Origin: Phoronis australis
Taxonomy: Eukaryota > Phoronida > Phoronidae
NCBI GenBank assembly: GCA_002633005.1
Contig: NMRA01000903.1
Coordinates: forward strand, 33,010-97,009
Length of the DNA stretch: 64,000 nucleotides
Reading direction: 5' to 3'
Part shown: positions 11,424 through 23,434 of the stretch, piece after piece
How the letters are laid out: every line of letters starts with the position of its first letter
Position numbering within the stretch: position 1 is the first letter of the stretch
Notes under the pieces: model-generated
What the model was told of the DNA's origin: nothing
Seen by the model: the letters and a program-made list of their open reading frames with translations, nothing else
Databases searched by the model: none
Translations under genes and position numbers: made by a program

Positions 11424-12560
11424 TGATTACTGGGCACCTGTGGTGCGCTTGGTCAACAGTCTGGAAACCTTACACGAACGATATACCGACATCCCGATTG
11501 TGTTTCCAACTTTCATTACCTATTGCCTCAGCACGCACAGTGTTGAAACTATTTCGGGCAAACTGACTGCAGGACACCTATGGCGACCTGGGTCACAAGC
11601 TAGATTCGATTCATTCAGGACTGTCTCATGTAACACTAAGTTCAGTCACAAGACTAACTTGTGTACACCCAGCACGGGGTATAGTGTCAAACTGAATCCC
11701 GGTATCTGTGCATGGAGATACACCCTCACCGCATCTCTATTATACATGTAGACCACCTGGGGTCGCTACCGTCGACTGCCTCATAAATTGTCAATGTCGG
11801 TGACTGAAACGAGCACGTTATCACTGTTCACTGACACTGACAGTGACACTTTGTGATATTTAGCAGTGGTTGCTTGATTCTCAAAATTAAGGATAGTCGT
11901 ATCCGACAAGTGCCCAAAAATACTCACCTATGTATGAATACAGTCCGAACGATATGGGTACTACCTCAAGTACAGCAAGCCAGATATGACAACCAGGAAT
12001 AACTGCGAAATTACTTAAGTACCGACTTTCGGCTTCGCGAAAATAAACCGTTTGCGCATGCCCAGAATGACGTAACCATCTGCACTGACATATCACCCAC
12101 CACCGCAAATTTTTCCACTTAAAATTATAATGTCCCGCACAATATAATAGGGACGTGCGATGCTCCGATTACTGGTGCACAAGGGATTTCTAAAAATGCA
12201 CTAAACCATTTTAATATCCCGAAGGATTCTCGACAATTTTTGGAAGGGATTGCAGCTGGAAACTTAGTCCTATACCGGGGTGAAAAATGAGAATCCCGCT
12301 AGCCTGCATGTATTCAGTTGACTCCCAGCATATTTGCGCGGCAGTGGATTATCGGATGCTCCATTTAAATTATATATGCAAGACGGGCATTTTCTCATAT
12401 TCTACATGGGGACAATGGTTACTTTCACACGGGTACGCCCATTGCTGGGCGATTTCGTGTTGCTATGAGTCATGTTTTCACCGAGATAGTTTTGTTCCTG
12501 CAAGCCACTCAGAGTTCCGTTTTGGAGATTATGGTGTTGGAAATGACACATGAACGGCGA
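11424..12560. other. No recognisable gene downstream of ORF1
   Basis: A 103-codon frame at 11440-11751 and an 88-codon frame at 12287-12553 lie here, without recognisable domains. I found no endonuclease or reverse-transcriptase motif. This may be LINE spacer DNA joined to unrelated sequence. Confidence 0.5.
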
Positions 12561-12569
12561 AGCACTGAA

Positions 12570-12715
12570 AAAGTGGAGACGCTAAAGCCCCCTCAACTTA
12601 ACCCTCTGTAGTGCACCGCCTATAGACCATGTGTGACGTAGCACTGAAAAAAGTTGGGGGCTATAGTCCCCTCCATTCCCCTATGGTGTGCCGCCCATGT
12701 GACACCCTTGGAGTT
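12570..12715. repeat. Dispersed repeat C, copy 1
   Basis: Contains paired blocks with the pattern cccctatggtgtgccgccca and related gcaccgcctata. The same words occur at about 48590-48755 (cccctatggtgcgccgccca), so this is a dispersed family with internally repeated GC-rich ends. No coding capacity. Confidence 0.6.
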
Positions 12716-14182
12716 TCTCAGTGTGGAAAAGTCACCCTGGAACGGCACATTCCATGAAATTCTCCTCTCTAGGTTCTTTTCAAATAGCACTATCTTTTTT
12801 AAGTCTTAATGAGTTGCGAATCTTAAGTATAATCACCGGAACTAATTTGTTTATGATTAAAATTATTGCATCGGCCAGCAAACTGATACACCAGGAGTAA
12901 TGAGTCTACACCCAAACTGTAAACGAGTTAACTGCGTAATTAGGTATTGTTCATTTAGGGTGCCAAAAAGGCGACTTTTTTATTTTATTCAAGTGAAGCG
13001 AAAATTTGAATAAAAAATATTTGATTTGCTAAAAACATTTTATTTTGTATTTTGTTGCCACATTAAAAAAATATGTATGTCACGGTTGCATTAAATTGCG
13101 TCGTTTGAAATATGTGACTTCAGCAGTTTCGGTTGACAATTTTATATAACACCATTAATTGTGTGAGACTATAAAAGCACAAATTGCGCAATAAATAAGT
13201 TGTACATATCAAGAATTTAGAGATGATTTCGGTAAAAAAGCGAGCGTCACGTCCTTGGCTTTGAGTGAGACTGAAGACAGGTCCAAAGAAGAAAGGCAAT
13301 GGCACAGTGTAGGTGTGGTAATGAAAGAGGGTCAACAAGGAGTGTTGATGGGAACAACAAATCTTGGAGTGAAGAAAAACGAGGTTTTTTTTGGTGACAA
13401 ATATAAATGCAAAAGAAACGGCATTCTTCACAGACTCAACGTCTGAGGTAAGTGTCTTCAAATTCTGAAGTGTAAATTATACATTTTTTTTAAGTTCGAA
13501 ATTTTATAATTGCATTTTGTTGTAATTTTGTAAAAATGATTTTAAAACACAAAGACTACAAGTTCATTAGCCGCTTTTCGCCGTGTTTGAATTGATCGTG
13601 ATTTTTATTAATTACTCCAGATATTCGACGCCATGCTGTTTCTTGTGACCTAACATATCTTCGATGAATATACAGTAACAACCCGTCGAACGGGGAAATC
13701 CGGGACATCCGATCTTTACCCATAAAAAGACGCCTGTCGGTGCAAGGATGCGTTAGTGCTGTAAGTCCATTTGTACACGTATTGGTTATTCGTACAATAG
13801 TGCTGATTGGCAAACCGACTAAAACATGACAGATTTGCATACGTTTATTATGCAAGTCTACCTGGGACTGTTGATTACGTCAGTTTCGTTTACACAACTC
13901 TGACAAATTAATATTTTACTGAAATCTTTTTGAACGCATTTCCAATATGCTAAATTATACCATGACACTTGTTGTTGCATTGGTTAAGCGAAGAACTTAG
14001 GATCTTAGGTGTCTGGGTTACGCCGTTACGGAGATTGTAGAATTGCCAGTCGACATACAAAGGCACAAACAAGTATTTCTGCGTTTTTTCTACAATGTTT
14101 TAGTACTCCAATAATGCAAAAATTGCAACATGCCGCATATGAGCTCTGCAACTATTTGCACTGATTCGGATCCCTCTGTCAT
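12716..14182. other. No secure gene; one weak exon candidate
   Basis: Mostly AT-rich. A 63-codon frame at 13255-13446 is followed by a donor-like GAG|GTAAGT at 13448, but its frame closes just before the donor and no domain is recognised. The antisense frame at 13120-13461 is hydrophobic and probably accidental. Confidence 0.4.
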
Positions 14183-14215
14183 ACCAATGAGCTATACCAG
14201 GTATAGCTCATTGGT
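14183..14215. repeat. Perfect 33-nt palindrome
   Basis: Sixteen bases (accaatgagctatacc) are followed by a single a and the exact reverse complement. The core could extrude as a cruciform or bind a dimeric protein. It is also flanked by a direct repeat of gtcatac. Confidence 0.9.
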
Positions 14216-14720
14216 CATACGCATTCGCCTGTACCAACGTTTTTACAAGATGTTTCTATTCATCAGTCCCGAATATACAGTAGGCTCATGCGCCAAAGCT
14301 ACGAAATCAGACGAACAGTAAAACTTCTAATAAACGTCGAGGCGTCTATTTTTTCACACGTGCTCCAGACCTGTCGGTTATTAGGGGGGAGGTGTTTATT
14401 GGGGGAAAGTGTTTATTTTCAGGCCAACGGAAGTCCAACGCATGGCACAGGTATCTTACGATCCCGAACAAAACATTCGTTCTTATAAATCGTGTTATTA
14501 CGTGATTTTCAAGCATGGTTTTACGTCATTAGTATCCTGAAATGTCGTACACATATTTTCCGCATAAGTTTTGGTATTCAGATGGGCTATTTATTAGAAA
14601 GGAGTGTTTATCACGGATCTGTGCATCTAGTCCCCCGGCGTTTGTTAGAGGGTGACGTTTGTTCGAAGTTTCACGGAAACGCCACAATTGGCCGTGTGTT
14701 CACCTGCTTATTTTCTACAG

Positions 14721-14949
14721 ATTGACGACACTCTACAGACTAAAGGGGGGGGGGGGAAAGAAGGCTGACATTGACCAATCCGGAGGATCAACAAACGGTG
14801 GTCTTAGTCCTGTGGGGCGACAAGACACAACTTGCAAACGAGTTTAATTTGCACGACAAGGTGTCGGTCAGTTGTGTCGACGTCACAACATTCAACATGG
14901 AAAAACAATTGCAATTCACCGGAGATACAAAAGTCACGGTACAAAACTA
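14721..14949 (+). pseudogene. RPA-like OB-fold segment
   Basis: After an acceptor-like ttttctacag the sequence encodes a short leader, then a run of twelve G (14745-14756), then an open frame to a TAA at 14947. The downstream part reads RRLTLTNPEDQQTVVLVLWG, then DKTQLANEFNLHDKVSVSCV and a beta-rich tail. This is the usual OB-fold pattern of replication protein A subunits: a beta strand ending in LWG, an acidic turn, then a G/H-D-x-V strand. Leader and core are one base out of phase across the G run, so a homopolymer miscount is the simplest explanation. RPA-like OB folds occur in host RPA1 and also in animal Helitrons; I cannot tell which. The segment ends after one fold, so it is partial. 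Confidence 0.55.
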
Positions 14950-16593
14950 ATTGTTCGATAAATTGAAAAATAAAAATGCACTATCAGAACTTGCAGTTCA
15001 ACTAGACCGTATGTAATACTGTTTTAATTGTCTGTACCTATGACATTTCTTGTGCATTCCTTAACCAGATTCTGGTTCTCAGGTTCATGCATGTATTACA
15101 ATCATTAGATTTCGACGTTAAGATATACATTTAATCCTTAATGAATAGCATTCTTGTAACAGTTGTACGAGTGATAAATCGAATAAACCGTGCACGAATT
15201 GTTTTGTATGTCGGATTCATGTATACCGAACCTTTTGAATTATGATTGTAGGTTGATATCTCAGAAGTAAAATTAATTATAACAATAAGTGGCACTGGGC
15301 GAGGAGGGTCACGGTAATTATTGTTCATCCTTAACGTTTTCTTTTTTAAAATGATATCACTAAGTTTAACTTATTCATGCTTTATAAAAACATTGAATTT
15401 ATTCGAATACTGATGACTTAGTAATAATGTGTTGACAGTCGTATATAATTGCTTTTCTAAATATCCTATCTTACTTCTTCAACTTCTTCTGAGAATTTAA
15501 AAAATAACGAAATTAATTAGTTTAAATACTAGCATGAAGTTGACTGTTATTCAAGATAACTGTTGGAAAATCATTAAATCGTTTATTGCTACTCCATGAC
15601 GGATGGTTTTTAAAAAAATAATCAATGTTTCAGGTTGGTGAGGGAAAGGTAATTGTATAACACATTAATAGCATCACAAATTTCCTGTGTTGCACTTTAC
15701 TGAAATAACTGAGTTACCAGGTAAAACAGCTAACTGTCGTCTGTTTTTATTACAGCAAAGTCCTAACAACAGACCATCGCTGTTTTTCGTGACACTGCCA
15801 TAGATATGAATGTGTTGAAAAAGAAAATCGAACAGAAGTTAGAGTGCGTAACTATTCGGGACCGGCTAATGCGGTACAATGAAGTACAAGAGTAGTATAA
15901 GTTTTAGTATAAGCTAGAATATAAGTCGTCCATTGTAAAGTATTAAATGAGATTCAATAATTAGATATATCAAAATGTACTCACTGTGAAGTTTTGTTTT
16001 ATAACACCCCTAGTACTATAACACAACTTCAATGACGTAGTCATTTCTTGTCATTGCATGTCAAGCAAACACTTCGAAGTTCAAAAAAATCTAATCACGC
16101 CAAATGATATGGAGAAATCAATCTTGTACTCAAAGACTTGCTCTATAAATGGTTTTGACATTACACGATAGATCGCGGTATCATCCACAATACTTATTCT
16201 TATTCCGACCATCTCTTCCCTTGTAAGGGCTCATAATGCACCAGCAATGGTCAACTACACTGTAGTGCAAAGGTCATGAAAATTATCAGCATGTAATTTT
16301 TTTGCAGTTTTAAAGAATTTTATTTCATATTGGAAACCCGGTTGTTGTCAATAACTTTACATAACAATTCCAGCAAAACGCACGCGCAGACTCCTTGGTC
16401 CTCCCTGGGTGCGCAAAAAGTCCGAGAAAACGCGACAAAAGTCCACTAAAAGGCGCAGACGCACATTTCACAGTCCTGCAGGTGGTGCCCCTTTTTTACT
16501 CCTCCCGCTTTTTTGTCAGGAAAAGGTCCACTTCGACAGAAATTTGAGCCACCCCATATTAAAGGCTGAGTGCGCGCATGCGAGAGTAAACTC
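14950..16593. other. No recognisable gene
   Basis: AT-rich, with short chance frames only. A pyrimidine-poor acceptor-like site at about 15754 (attacag) precedes a short frame I could not extend. Confidence 0.5.
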
Positions 16594-17016
16594 GTCAACA
16601 AATTCATTAGTGCTTCATACCGCCTTGCGGAACACTGCAATTACTGAGCTTTGCACGACGAGATGATAAGAGGTCGAGTCGTACAAGGCTTACATTTACA
16701 TGACGAAAGGTTGTCAGAGCGCCTACAACTAGACCCTAACTTAATTGTGGAAAAAGCCGTAAAATTATTCAGAGAAACAACAATCAGTTATCCGAAATCA
16801 AGAAACGAAAAAAAAACAGATCGTCGACGTTCCACACAAGAAAAACAAAAGGCTCAAAAAACCACCGCCTGTCAAACCTGGTCTGGCCCCCAAACCAAAA
16901 AATAAAGGTTGCTCACGATGGGATCAGGCAAGAAACCCCATAGATCGATGACAAATGTCTTTAAATGCAATGGAAAGGGACAATTCGGACAGCATTGTCG
17001 CACGGTGTCAGAATAA
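16594..17016 (+). pseudogene. LTR-retroelement gag remnant
   Basis: One reading frame runs from about 16594 to the stop at 17014-17016, with two in-frame nonsense codons (16644 and 16903). It shows the capsid pattern YRLAEHCNY, then LHDEMIRGRVVQGL and LSERLQLDPNLIVEKAVKL. This is typical of Gag from Ty3/gypsy-type elements in invertebrates, where the region ahead of the zinc knuckle is L-R-D-E-x-I-R-D-R. A degenerate CCHC-like knuckle (KCNGKGQFGQHCR, histidine lost) follows in the same frame near 16966. Gag packages element RNA into virus-like particles. No protease, polymerase or LTRs were found nearby, so only this fragment survives. Confidence 0.65.
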
Positions 17017-17221
17017 ATATTGATTACGTAATTAGTATATAGTTCAATTTAAGTTGCCCAAATTTTGTGCATGTGTACTTTTCAGACCATGGGATCAAAC
17101 TTGTTTAAGTGTATCATGATGCCGACATCTGTTTTTACATGATGTTTACCAATGAACTCGAAAGATGCTAGAAATTTCTGAGAGCATGTTGTTTTTATTA
17201 GCCAATCGTTAGCCGGCCACG

Positions 17222-18110
17222 AGGGCCCTTCAATAAGTTCTCCGCCTCACCCAGAAAACAACGCGATAGCAACTAATTTTGGCTTTTATTTTTCTTCCAT
17301 CTGTGCTCCAGTTTTGCAATGCCTTCGTAAAAGAAACGTTTGTCGAGCCCCTCAAAATACTTCTCCACTGCATCCATGACGTCATCATCGCGCACATACT
17401 GGCGTCCACACAGGTACAGTGTAGGCCTTCAAATGCGGAAAAAATAAAAATCAGACGGGGCCTGGTCTGAAGAATAGGCGGGGTGAGGAAGGATTTCAAA
17501 GTAATATCTAATTACTTCAGCTACCGCAACTTGGGCAGTATGGACAGGAGCGTTGTCTTGCAGCAACAGCACTCAATCCTAAAACTTCCCTCGTCTCTTT
17601 TCCTTGATTGCTTTTTTAAATTTTTCCAAAAGTGATGCATAATAATTTTCAGTACCAGTGTTCCTCGTTGCAAGTATTTGATCATCATAATACCTTCCCT
17701 GTCCCAGAACACAGAGGCCAAAACTTTGCTCGCAGAAGCACCCAACTTGAATTTTCTCGGGCTTGGGAAACTCACGTGCTTCTATAGTTTACTTTGTTGT
17801 TTTGATTCCGGGTCAAAGTAGTGGACCCATGTCTCATCCTGGGTTACAAATCTCCTGGAAAATTTGGCCGGATCTGCTAGGAATCTTCCTAGAAGTTCCT
17901 TTCAAATTGCCATTCTGCTCATTTTCTGATCATTGGTTAACATTATTGGCACCCATCGTGCACTCAGCTTACTCATGCCCAAAACTCCTCTTAAAGTTTT
18001 AGAGACGGACCCATTGCTCATGCAAACAGTGTTTGCCAAATGTTGAACAGTCATTCGCCTGTCTTTCATAACCATTGCATGAATTGTCACTGGAGGTCCT
18101 GGGTGATTCG
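17222..18110 (-). pseudogene. Mariner-type transposase, D34D, broken
   Basis: Minus-strand frames in order: about 18090-17902 carries the second helix-turn-helix (VQHLANTVCMSNGSVSK) and the linker LGMSKLSARWVP. The segment 17775-17521 carries ASVFWDREG with the first catalytic D. The next frame carries LLLQDNAPVHTA with the second D, and 34 residues later the third D in PHPAYSSDQAPSDF. The C-terminus is near 17230. Frame changes separate these parts and the first helix-turn-helix is not seen, so the copy is dead and probably 5'-truncated. The 3' end near 17222 (gggcccttcaataagttct) looks like a mariner terminus, but I found no matching inverted end near 18.1-18.3 kb. Confidence 0.85.
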
Positions 18111-18932
18111 TTAACCCTAAAAGTCCGAACGCAAAACGGCATCTTGTGACGCAACAGACTGATCCGACTGAGAAATCGACCGACCTGTCAGCTTATCAGG
18201 GCAGTGACGTGGTGCCAAACGAAACAAGAACGTCTTCAACGCACGACGCATGTTATGAAAAGTGGACGCGTTGCGAAGCCAGCAATGAGACAGGACTTGT
18301 GGAGATTTAGTTTTAAGTTACCTCTATACATGTACATATGACTCTAGTCATCTTATTCTAGTTCTAGGTATTTTTTGAGGGTCACGTATACTTGAAAGGG
18401 GGATGTTGCATTAGTGTAAGTCATCTTACAATTGTCGGGACACACACATATATTTAAGGTCTGGACTGGCCATTACAGAATCGAATAAACGTGTACATGT
18501 AGACTAAGCTATCGTGTATTGCACAAAAGCGTACAGCCACAATAACACTGGCCTGAATAACTTGGAGTGGTTGCCATGGTGAACATGTTTCTTGAAGATG
18601 ATGGTGATCTAGTTGTGACGTTTGATGCGGGTTGCTAGGGATAGACTGAGCATGTCTTCTTTTCATGTTAGGAGAATTGATTAACATATTTAATGACTGG
18701 TGAACATTTCATCTTGTGTAGATGGTGGTCATCCGATGAGTCTTTCTTTGGGTGTCAGAGTACAGGTAAACACAATTGTATTAAATGAGAATGCCACCAG
18801 ATTTATTTCGTTTTTAATCTGTAAGGAAGGTGAGTACACTGCACACGTCATTGGTTCTTCAACTGATTGTGTACCGCTATGGTGTGGCGTATCGTTCCCG
18901 CTTGGGCTAACCATGGAGTTGTTTAGCTGCAG
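18111..18932. other. No recognisable gene
   Basis: A 132-codon frame at 18700-19098 runs from here into the following GC-rich repeat, so its C-terminal half is repeat sequence. Two tacatgta palindromes lie at about 18327 and 18494. Confidence 0.5.
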
Positions 18933-19440
18933 CACACATCACGAATTTTTGTCCGACCGGTCAGAAATTGGTCGACGACCGGTCGACGACCGGCCGTCTA
19001 GCCGACCAGCAGCCGACCAACAATGGTCTGCTAGGAGCCGTCGGCTGAGTCGCCTCTGCGGTCGGCACTTGGGTCGGCAAAGTGGTCACCTAGAATAAAA
19101 GACCAATTCGTATTATGGGTGTTCTCGGTCCGCAATTACCATTTTATGACTTAGCGTGTGAGCTTTGACCAAAAAAACATTTAACTCTTTGCTGTTCGTT
19201 CACCAGTGGCCTCTCCGGTCTTGACATCGGTTTATCAACTTTTTTGTTCACCTATTGAAAGGTGGTAAAATCGAATCAACCTACAAATACAAAATGCGTG
19301 AAATTGCACCAACGTAAACTTTATGTTGAATTGCTGACGGCGTGGTAAAATTAAAAGTTTAATGATGTAGTGGAAACATAATTTTGCACTCTAGATGTGA
19401 AACTTTTAATATAATATACATAAAAAGTAGTAACAACCAG
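18933..19440 (+). mobile_element. GC-rich TIR family A, partial left end
   Basis: Begins with the family terminus cacacatcacgaatttttgt, then a run of gtcg/ccggtc words, then an AT-rich interior alignable with 34416-34910 almost base for base. The opposite end is missing. The guanine-rich part contains many overlapping ggtcg and gccgacc words. No transposase; a non-autonomous DNA element is the best description. Confidence 0.8.
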
Positions 19441-19704
19441 GGAATTTGAAATGTGTCAGTAAATTTGCATACAGTTCCAGGGCCGTAGGAAGCGGAGGGA
19501 GGGGGGAAGCGAGAGGGCACAGGCCCCCGCAAAAATTTTCAGGCGTCTGGGTTAAACTGTGGCAACCCACATAGGTGTGGTGCCAGGGACAGTCGAGAAA
19601 ATAAAGACTGCGAAAAACGGATAAAAGAGAAAATTCAAGAGAATATTTAACAAATGTGCATCAGTGAATGGTTTACATTTTGAGAACCCTGGCCAGGACA
19701 CTGT
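19441..19704. other. No recognisable gene
   Basis: Contains a polypurine stretch (gcggagggagggggg) and ordinary AT-rich DNA, ending at the LINE target-site duplication. Confidence 0.6.
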
Positions 19705-19715
19705 CGTTAGGGTCT
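19705..19715. repeat. LINE target-site duplication, 3' side
   Basis: The sequence cgttagggtct here is identical to 25256-25266. Together they bracket the LINE exactly, next to its A-tail on this side. Confidence 0.85.
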
Positions 19716-20013
19716 TTTTTTTTCACAATTAATACATTTATTACAAAAGACAGATGCATATACAAATATACACAACACAAAACAACAACGTACAGAACTG
19801 TGCAAAAATAACGAGAAAGCATTTCATTGTTACTTCGAAGTTAAAAAGTACTACTTAAATTTCTGTTCTGGCATCTGGTCAACTCTTTGGGTCCTCTCAT
19901 GTTTCAAAGAAACATTTCCAATCTTCCCATTTTTGTATCATTAAATTTCCGTGTGTTTAACGAAGCACTAACTTCTGCATTAAAACACTCATTCAAATTT
20001 TTTTTAAGATATC

Positions 20014-20274
20014 CTAAATTAGGTTTGATGTTAGCAAATTTCCTTTTAAAAATGAAATTTTAGTTTGTAAAAGAAACCAATTCAAAATTCTATTCTTTTC
20101 ATTTTGAAGACCAAATATTATGGTGGTTTTGTCTATTTTGAAATTTACTTGCATTGCAGTCTTTAACCAGAGACGTACCACGTGCCAGAAAGAATTAACA
20201 TATTCACATTCAAATAATAAATGTTCTAGAGTTTCGGGAAAGCATTTACAAAAAGTACAAGCATTTGAGTCCAC
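20014..20274 (-). pseudogene. LINE ORF2 C-terminal zinc-knuckle region
   Basis: An 86-codon frame with the pattern CTFCKCFPETLEHLLFEC (C-x2-C then H-x4-C), the zf-RVT-type knuckle found at the end of many plant and animal LINE ORF2 proteins. It is followed by FWHVVRLWL. It probably binds nucleic acid during integration. It is separated from the reverse transcriptase by several disrupted frames. Confidence 0.75.
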
Positions 20275-20989
20275 GTATCCATTCTTATTTAAAACTAGTT
20301 ACATGTAGTAGGTAGAATTCTATGCAGTAAGCTGAACTGAAAGAAAAGTAAGCTTGTCATTCGTACATTCATATGGAAGTTTGTAATAGAAGTTCCACAT
20401 CTTCTGTGATAGCGAAAAACCCAATACTTCGAATTTCTTTTGAGCCGATGGTATTATGTCATTTTTGCACAGAATATGGTGAGAATCCCGACACCCCTTT
20501 TTCGTCAAAATAATATTTTTAGGGAAAAAGGTACAAGTGGTCCATATTCCTTTTTATTATTAAGTTTTTGGAAAACGTTTTCAGGTATTTTTATTGCACT
20601 GACAATTGAATAATATTTGAGAAAGCTGACATTAATCTGATGAATCGTCTGCAAACTTTCAAAGGTGTAGAAGTTACCATTCCAGTCTAAAAATCGTTCA
20701 CAAATATTATACCATTTTCAACGAATGACTCATAAATACAAGGGTTGTATTCCACCGTTATACTACTGTTGGCCCACACATTAATTGACACCGCATCTTC
20801 GTGACCTGAAACAGTTTCTTTGTGAATTAAAAGGCTCCAATACTGGAAGCATTCTGTCCAAAAAGAGTTACAATTATCCGATCTAGTTATTCTATAGTCT
20901 CCATAGTTCAACATTCCATCTCTAGTAAGCCCGATATCTTTTTGCAACAAATAAGTCCATGGGGATGTTGTTAAAAAGAATCTTCTAAT

Positions 20990-22210
20990 CTATGAAATTT
21001 TTAAAGACATGTTAAAATTTTTGACATCAATCATCATCAATCCACCCTCTTCTATGGATTTAATGAGTACTCCTCTTTTTATTTTATCAGGTTTTCCGTC
21101 CCAAATGAATTTAAAAAACAAAGTTTCAATAACCCTAAAAGTAGTATCATTGGGACTTGGGAGCAGCATTAGCAGATGTACAATTTTTGGAAGCACAAGT
21201 TTTTTTAATACTGTGACCTTTCCAAAAATAGTCAGCTTTCTATGAGACCATATATTAATCAGACTATTCATTTCCATTATTTGTGCATCAAAGTTATTTT
21301 TGGACATGGTATCCAAGTTCACGCTGAAGTTAATACCCAGAAGCTTAAAATCATCGTCACCCCATTTTAGTTTCCAACGCGTGTGGTGAAACACTTTTTG
21401 AGAGATTTTTCTACTTCCAATCCACACTACTTTTGTCTTAGAATAGTTTATCTTCAGCCCCGACATCCCTGCATAGAACTCTAGGTTATTCATAAGTGCT
21501 GCCAGGGATCTTGGAGTTCGCTCTAATGTGAATGTTGTGTCATCTGCGTATTGTGTTATAACGAAGTCTTCGTCGCCGATTTTAATACCTTTCACGTCAG
21601 GATCATGTTTAATCAATATGGACAAAATTTCAGCACACAGTATAAAAATATAAGGGGAGAGAGGATCACCTTGTCGACATCCGCGTTCTAGTATGAAGTT
21701 GTCTGACAGAATTCCATTTTGTATGACACGGGCAATTGGTTTATTATAAAAAGTTCTTATATCGAATGACATTGGCTTTGAAATTGAACATATTCAGGAC
21801 TTTGAATATAAAAGCCCATGAAACACTATCAAAAGTCTTCTCAAAATCTATCAAGACAAGTAGTCCTGGAATGTTGTGTTTGTCTGTATACCTCATAATA
21901 TCATAAATTAGTCTTGTGTCCCTAGCCATAAATCTTCCTTTAATAAATCCAGTTTGGGTATTTGCAATCAGTTTGTCTAGAAAGTTTTAAATCTGTTTGC
22001 AACGCATCCCAAAGCCAGCTTGTATACACTATTCAGTAAAGTTATTGGTCGCCAGTTTTTCAGAAACTGTTTCGGCTTGTCTGGTTTTGGAATACATGTA
22101 ATAATCCCAGTCCGTTGAGTTGTGGACATTTGTCCCTTTTCAAAACTACATTTAATGTGCCGCAACACAAAATATTTTATGTCTTCCCAAAAGAACTTCA
22201 AAAATTCCAT
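20990..22210 (-). pseudogene. LINE reverse transcriptase
   Basis: The N-terminal fingers are at 22210-21977, with IITCIPKPDKPKQFLKNWRP. Motif A is at 21929-21744 with LIDFEKTFDSVSW. Motif B and the catalytic centre are at 21772-20990, with RGCRQGDPLSPYIFILCAE and QYADDTTF, then the thumb LLGINFSVNL and PKIVHLL. All three catalytic aspartates are present but in different frames, so the enzyme cannot be translated as a unit. The closest relation by eye is the L1/Tx1 group. Confidence 0.9.
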
Positions 22211-22297
22211 CGTAAAGCCATCAGAGCCTGGACTTTTCTCATTTTTTGTATTTTTTAAAACCTCAAATAATTCATCAATATTAATTTCATTTTCTAG

Positions 22298-22510
22298 TTA
22301 GATTCCCTCCAACTCCGAAAGTACCTGGAACCGACAATGTCCGAGTACACTATTCAAAATTTCTTCGCTCTCAGACCTCGAAGAATATAATTTCTTATAA
22401 AAATTCATCATCTCGCATAAAATTTTCTTTTGATCCATAATAGTTTCTCCTTCTTCTGTTTCTATAGCATATATCAATTTACTAAAAAATTCCTTGATTC
22501 TAAGTTGCAA
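22298..22510 (-). pseudogene. LINE ORF2 linker between endonuclease and RT
   Basis: A 70-codon frame with KEFFSKLIYAIETEEGETI and FYKKLYSSRSESEEIL, matching the linker that joins endonuclease and reverse transcriptase in L1-like ORF2. It confirms the order of the element. Confidence 0.65.
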
Positions 22511-22802
22511 GACTATTTGGTCGGGCGTTCTCCATTTTCAATCCAGTTTGCTCTTGTTCGGACAACATAGCTCTTCAAATTAATTCTTGTAAATTGGTCT
22601 TTTTTCTTCTAAAGTTGTTAGATCACCTTCAGTCAGGTTGTCTTTGCTTTCCAGCCTATTAATGGCTTCTTTTAAAACACGTTCATAATTGATGTGTTTT
22701 TCTTCTTCTTTCTTATTGAGTAGTCTATAGTGGTGTTACGGATTTCCATAAACAGAACGTCTAAGAACACCTGGTCATTAATTACGAATTGAATTTCACT
22801 GC

Positions 22803-23434
22803 TGGAAATTGTATCGATCATTTGATAATTGTAAACTGGAACAGCATACTGAGGTTTTATCCCAGTAATTTTTTCTTTAATTTTTTTAGTATATTCCAAG
22901 TCATCCAACAGGGAATTGTTGAATTTCCAAAGACCTTTCCCTTTTAAATTTCTTTTAATTTAGCACTCAGTAGCACACCTGAATGATCGGATCTGTAACT
23001 GTTTATTGTGTTAATTTTACACACACAGTGAATTAAATTTTTTAAAGTAAGAAAAAGTCCAGTCTCGCCTGCTTTAAAGGATTTTTGCGTCACCGTGTAT
23101 AACGCTTTAAATTCGGGTGGAAATTGTATCAATCATTTGATAATTGTAAACTGGAACAGCATATTGCCGTTTTACCTCAGTAATTTTTTCTAAGTATATT
23201 CCAAGTCTCCCAGCAGGGAATTATTGAATTTCCAAAGGAATTTCCCTCTTAAGATTTCTTTTAATTTAACACTCAATAGCAAACCTGAATGATCTGATCT
23301 GATTAATTTTACACACAAAGTGAAGCAACTTTTTTGAAAGTAAGAAAAAGTCCAATCTCGCCTGCTTTATAGGATTTTTGCGTCTCCATGTATAACGGTT
23401 TACGTGTAATTTCTGTTGGAATTCCCGAAATGGA
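22803..23434. repeat. Tandem duplication of about 316 bp inside LINE ORF2
   Basis: The word ggaaattgtatc followed by matching sequence starts at 22803 and again at 23119, and similarity continues through the whole unit. Both copies encode the end of the endonuclease (LDFFLL, then SDHSG in the proximal copy). The copies differ by many substitutions, so the duplication is old. No N is present. Confidence 0.8.

Noticed and set aside
17014-18300. Full mariner with both TIRs
   Set aside because: Only the 3' end near 17222 looks like a terminus; no matching inverted end was found upstream of the transposase.
18700-19098. 132-codon plus-strand frame
   Set aside because: Its second half is the GC-rich end of TIR family A; the first half has no recognisable domain.
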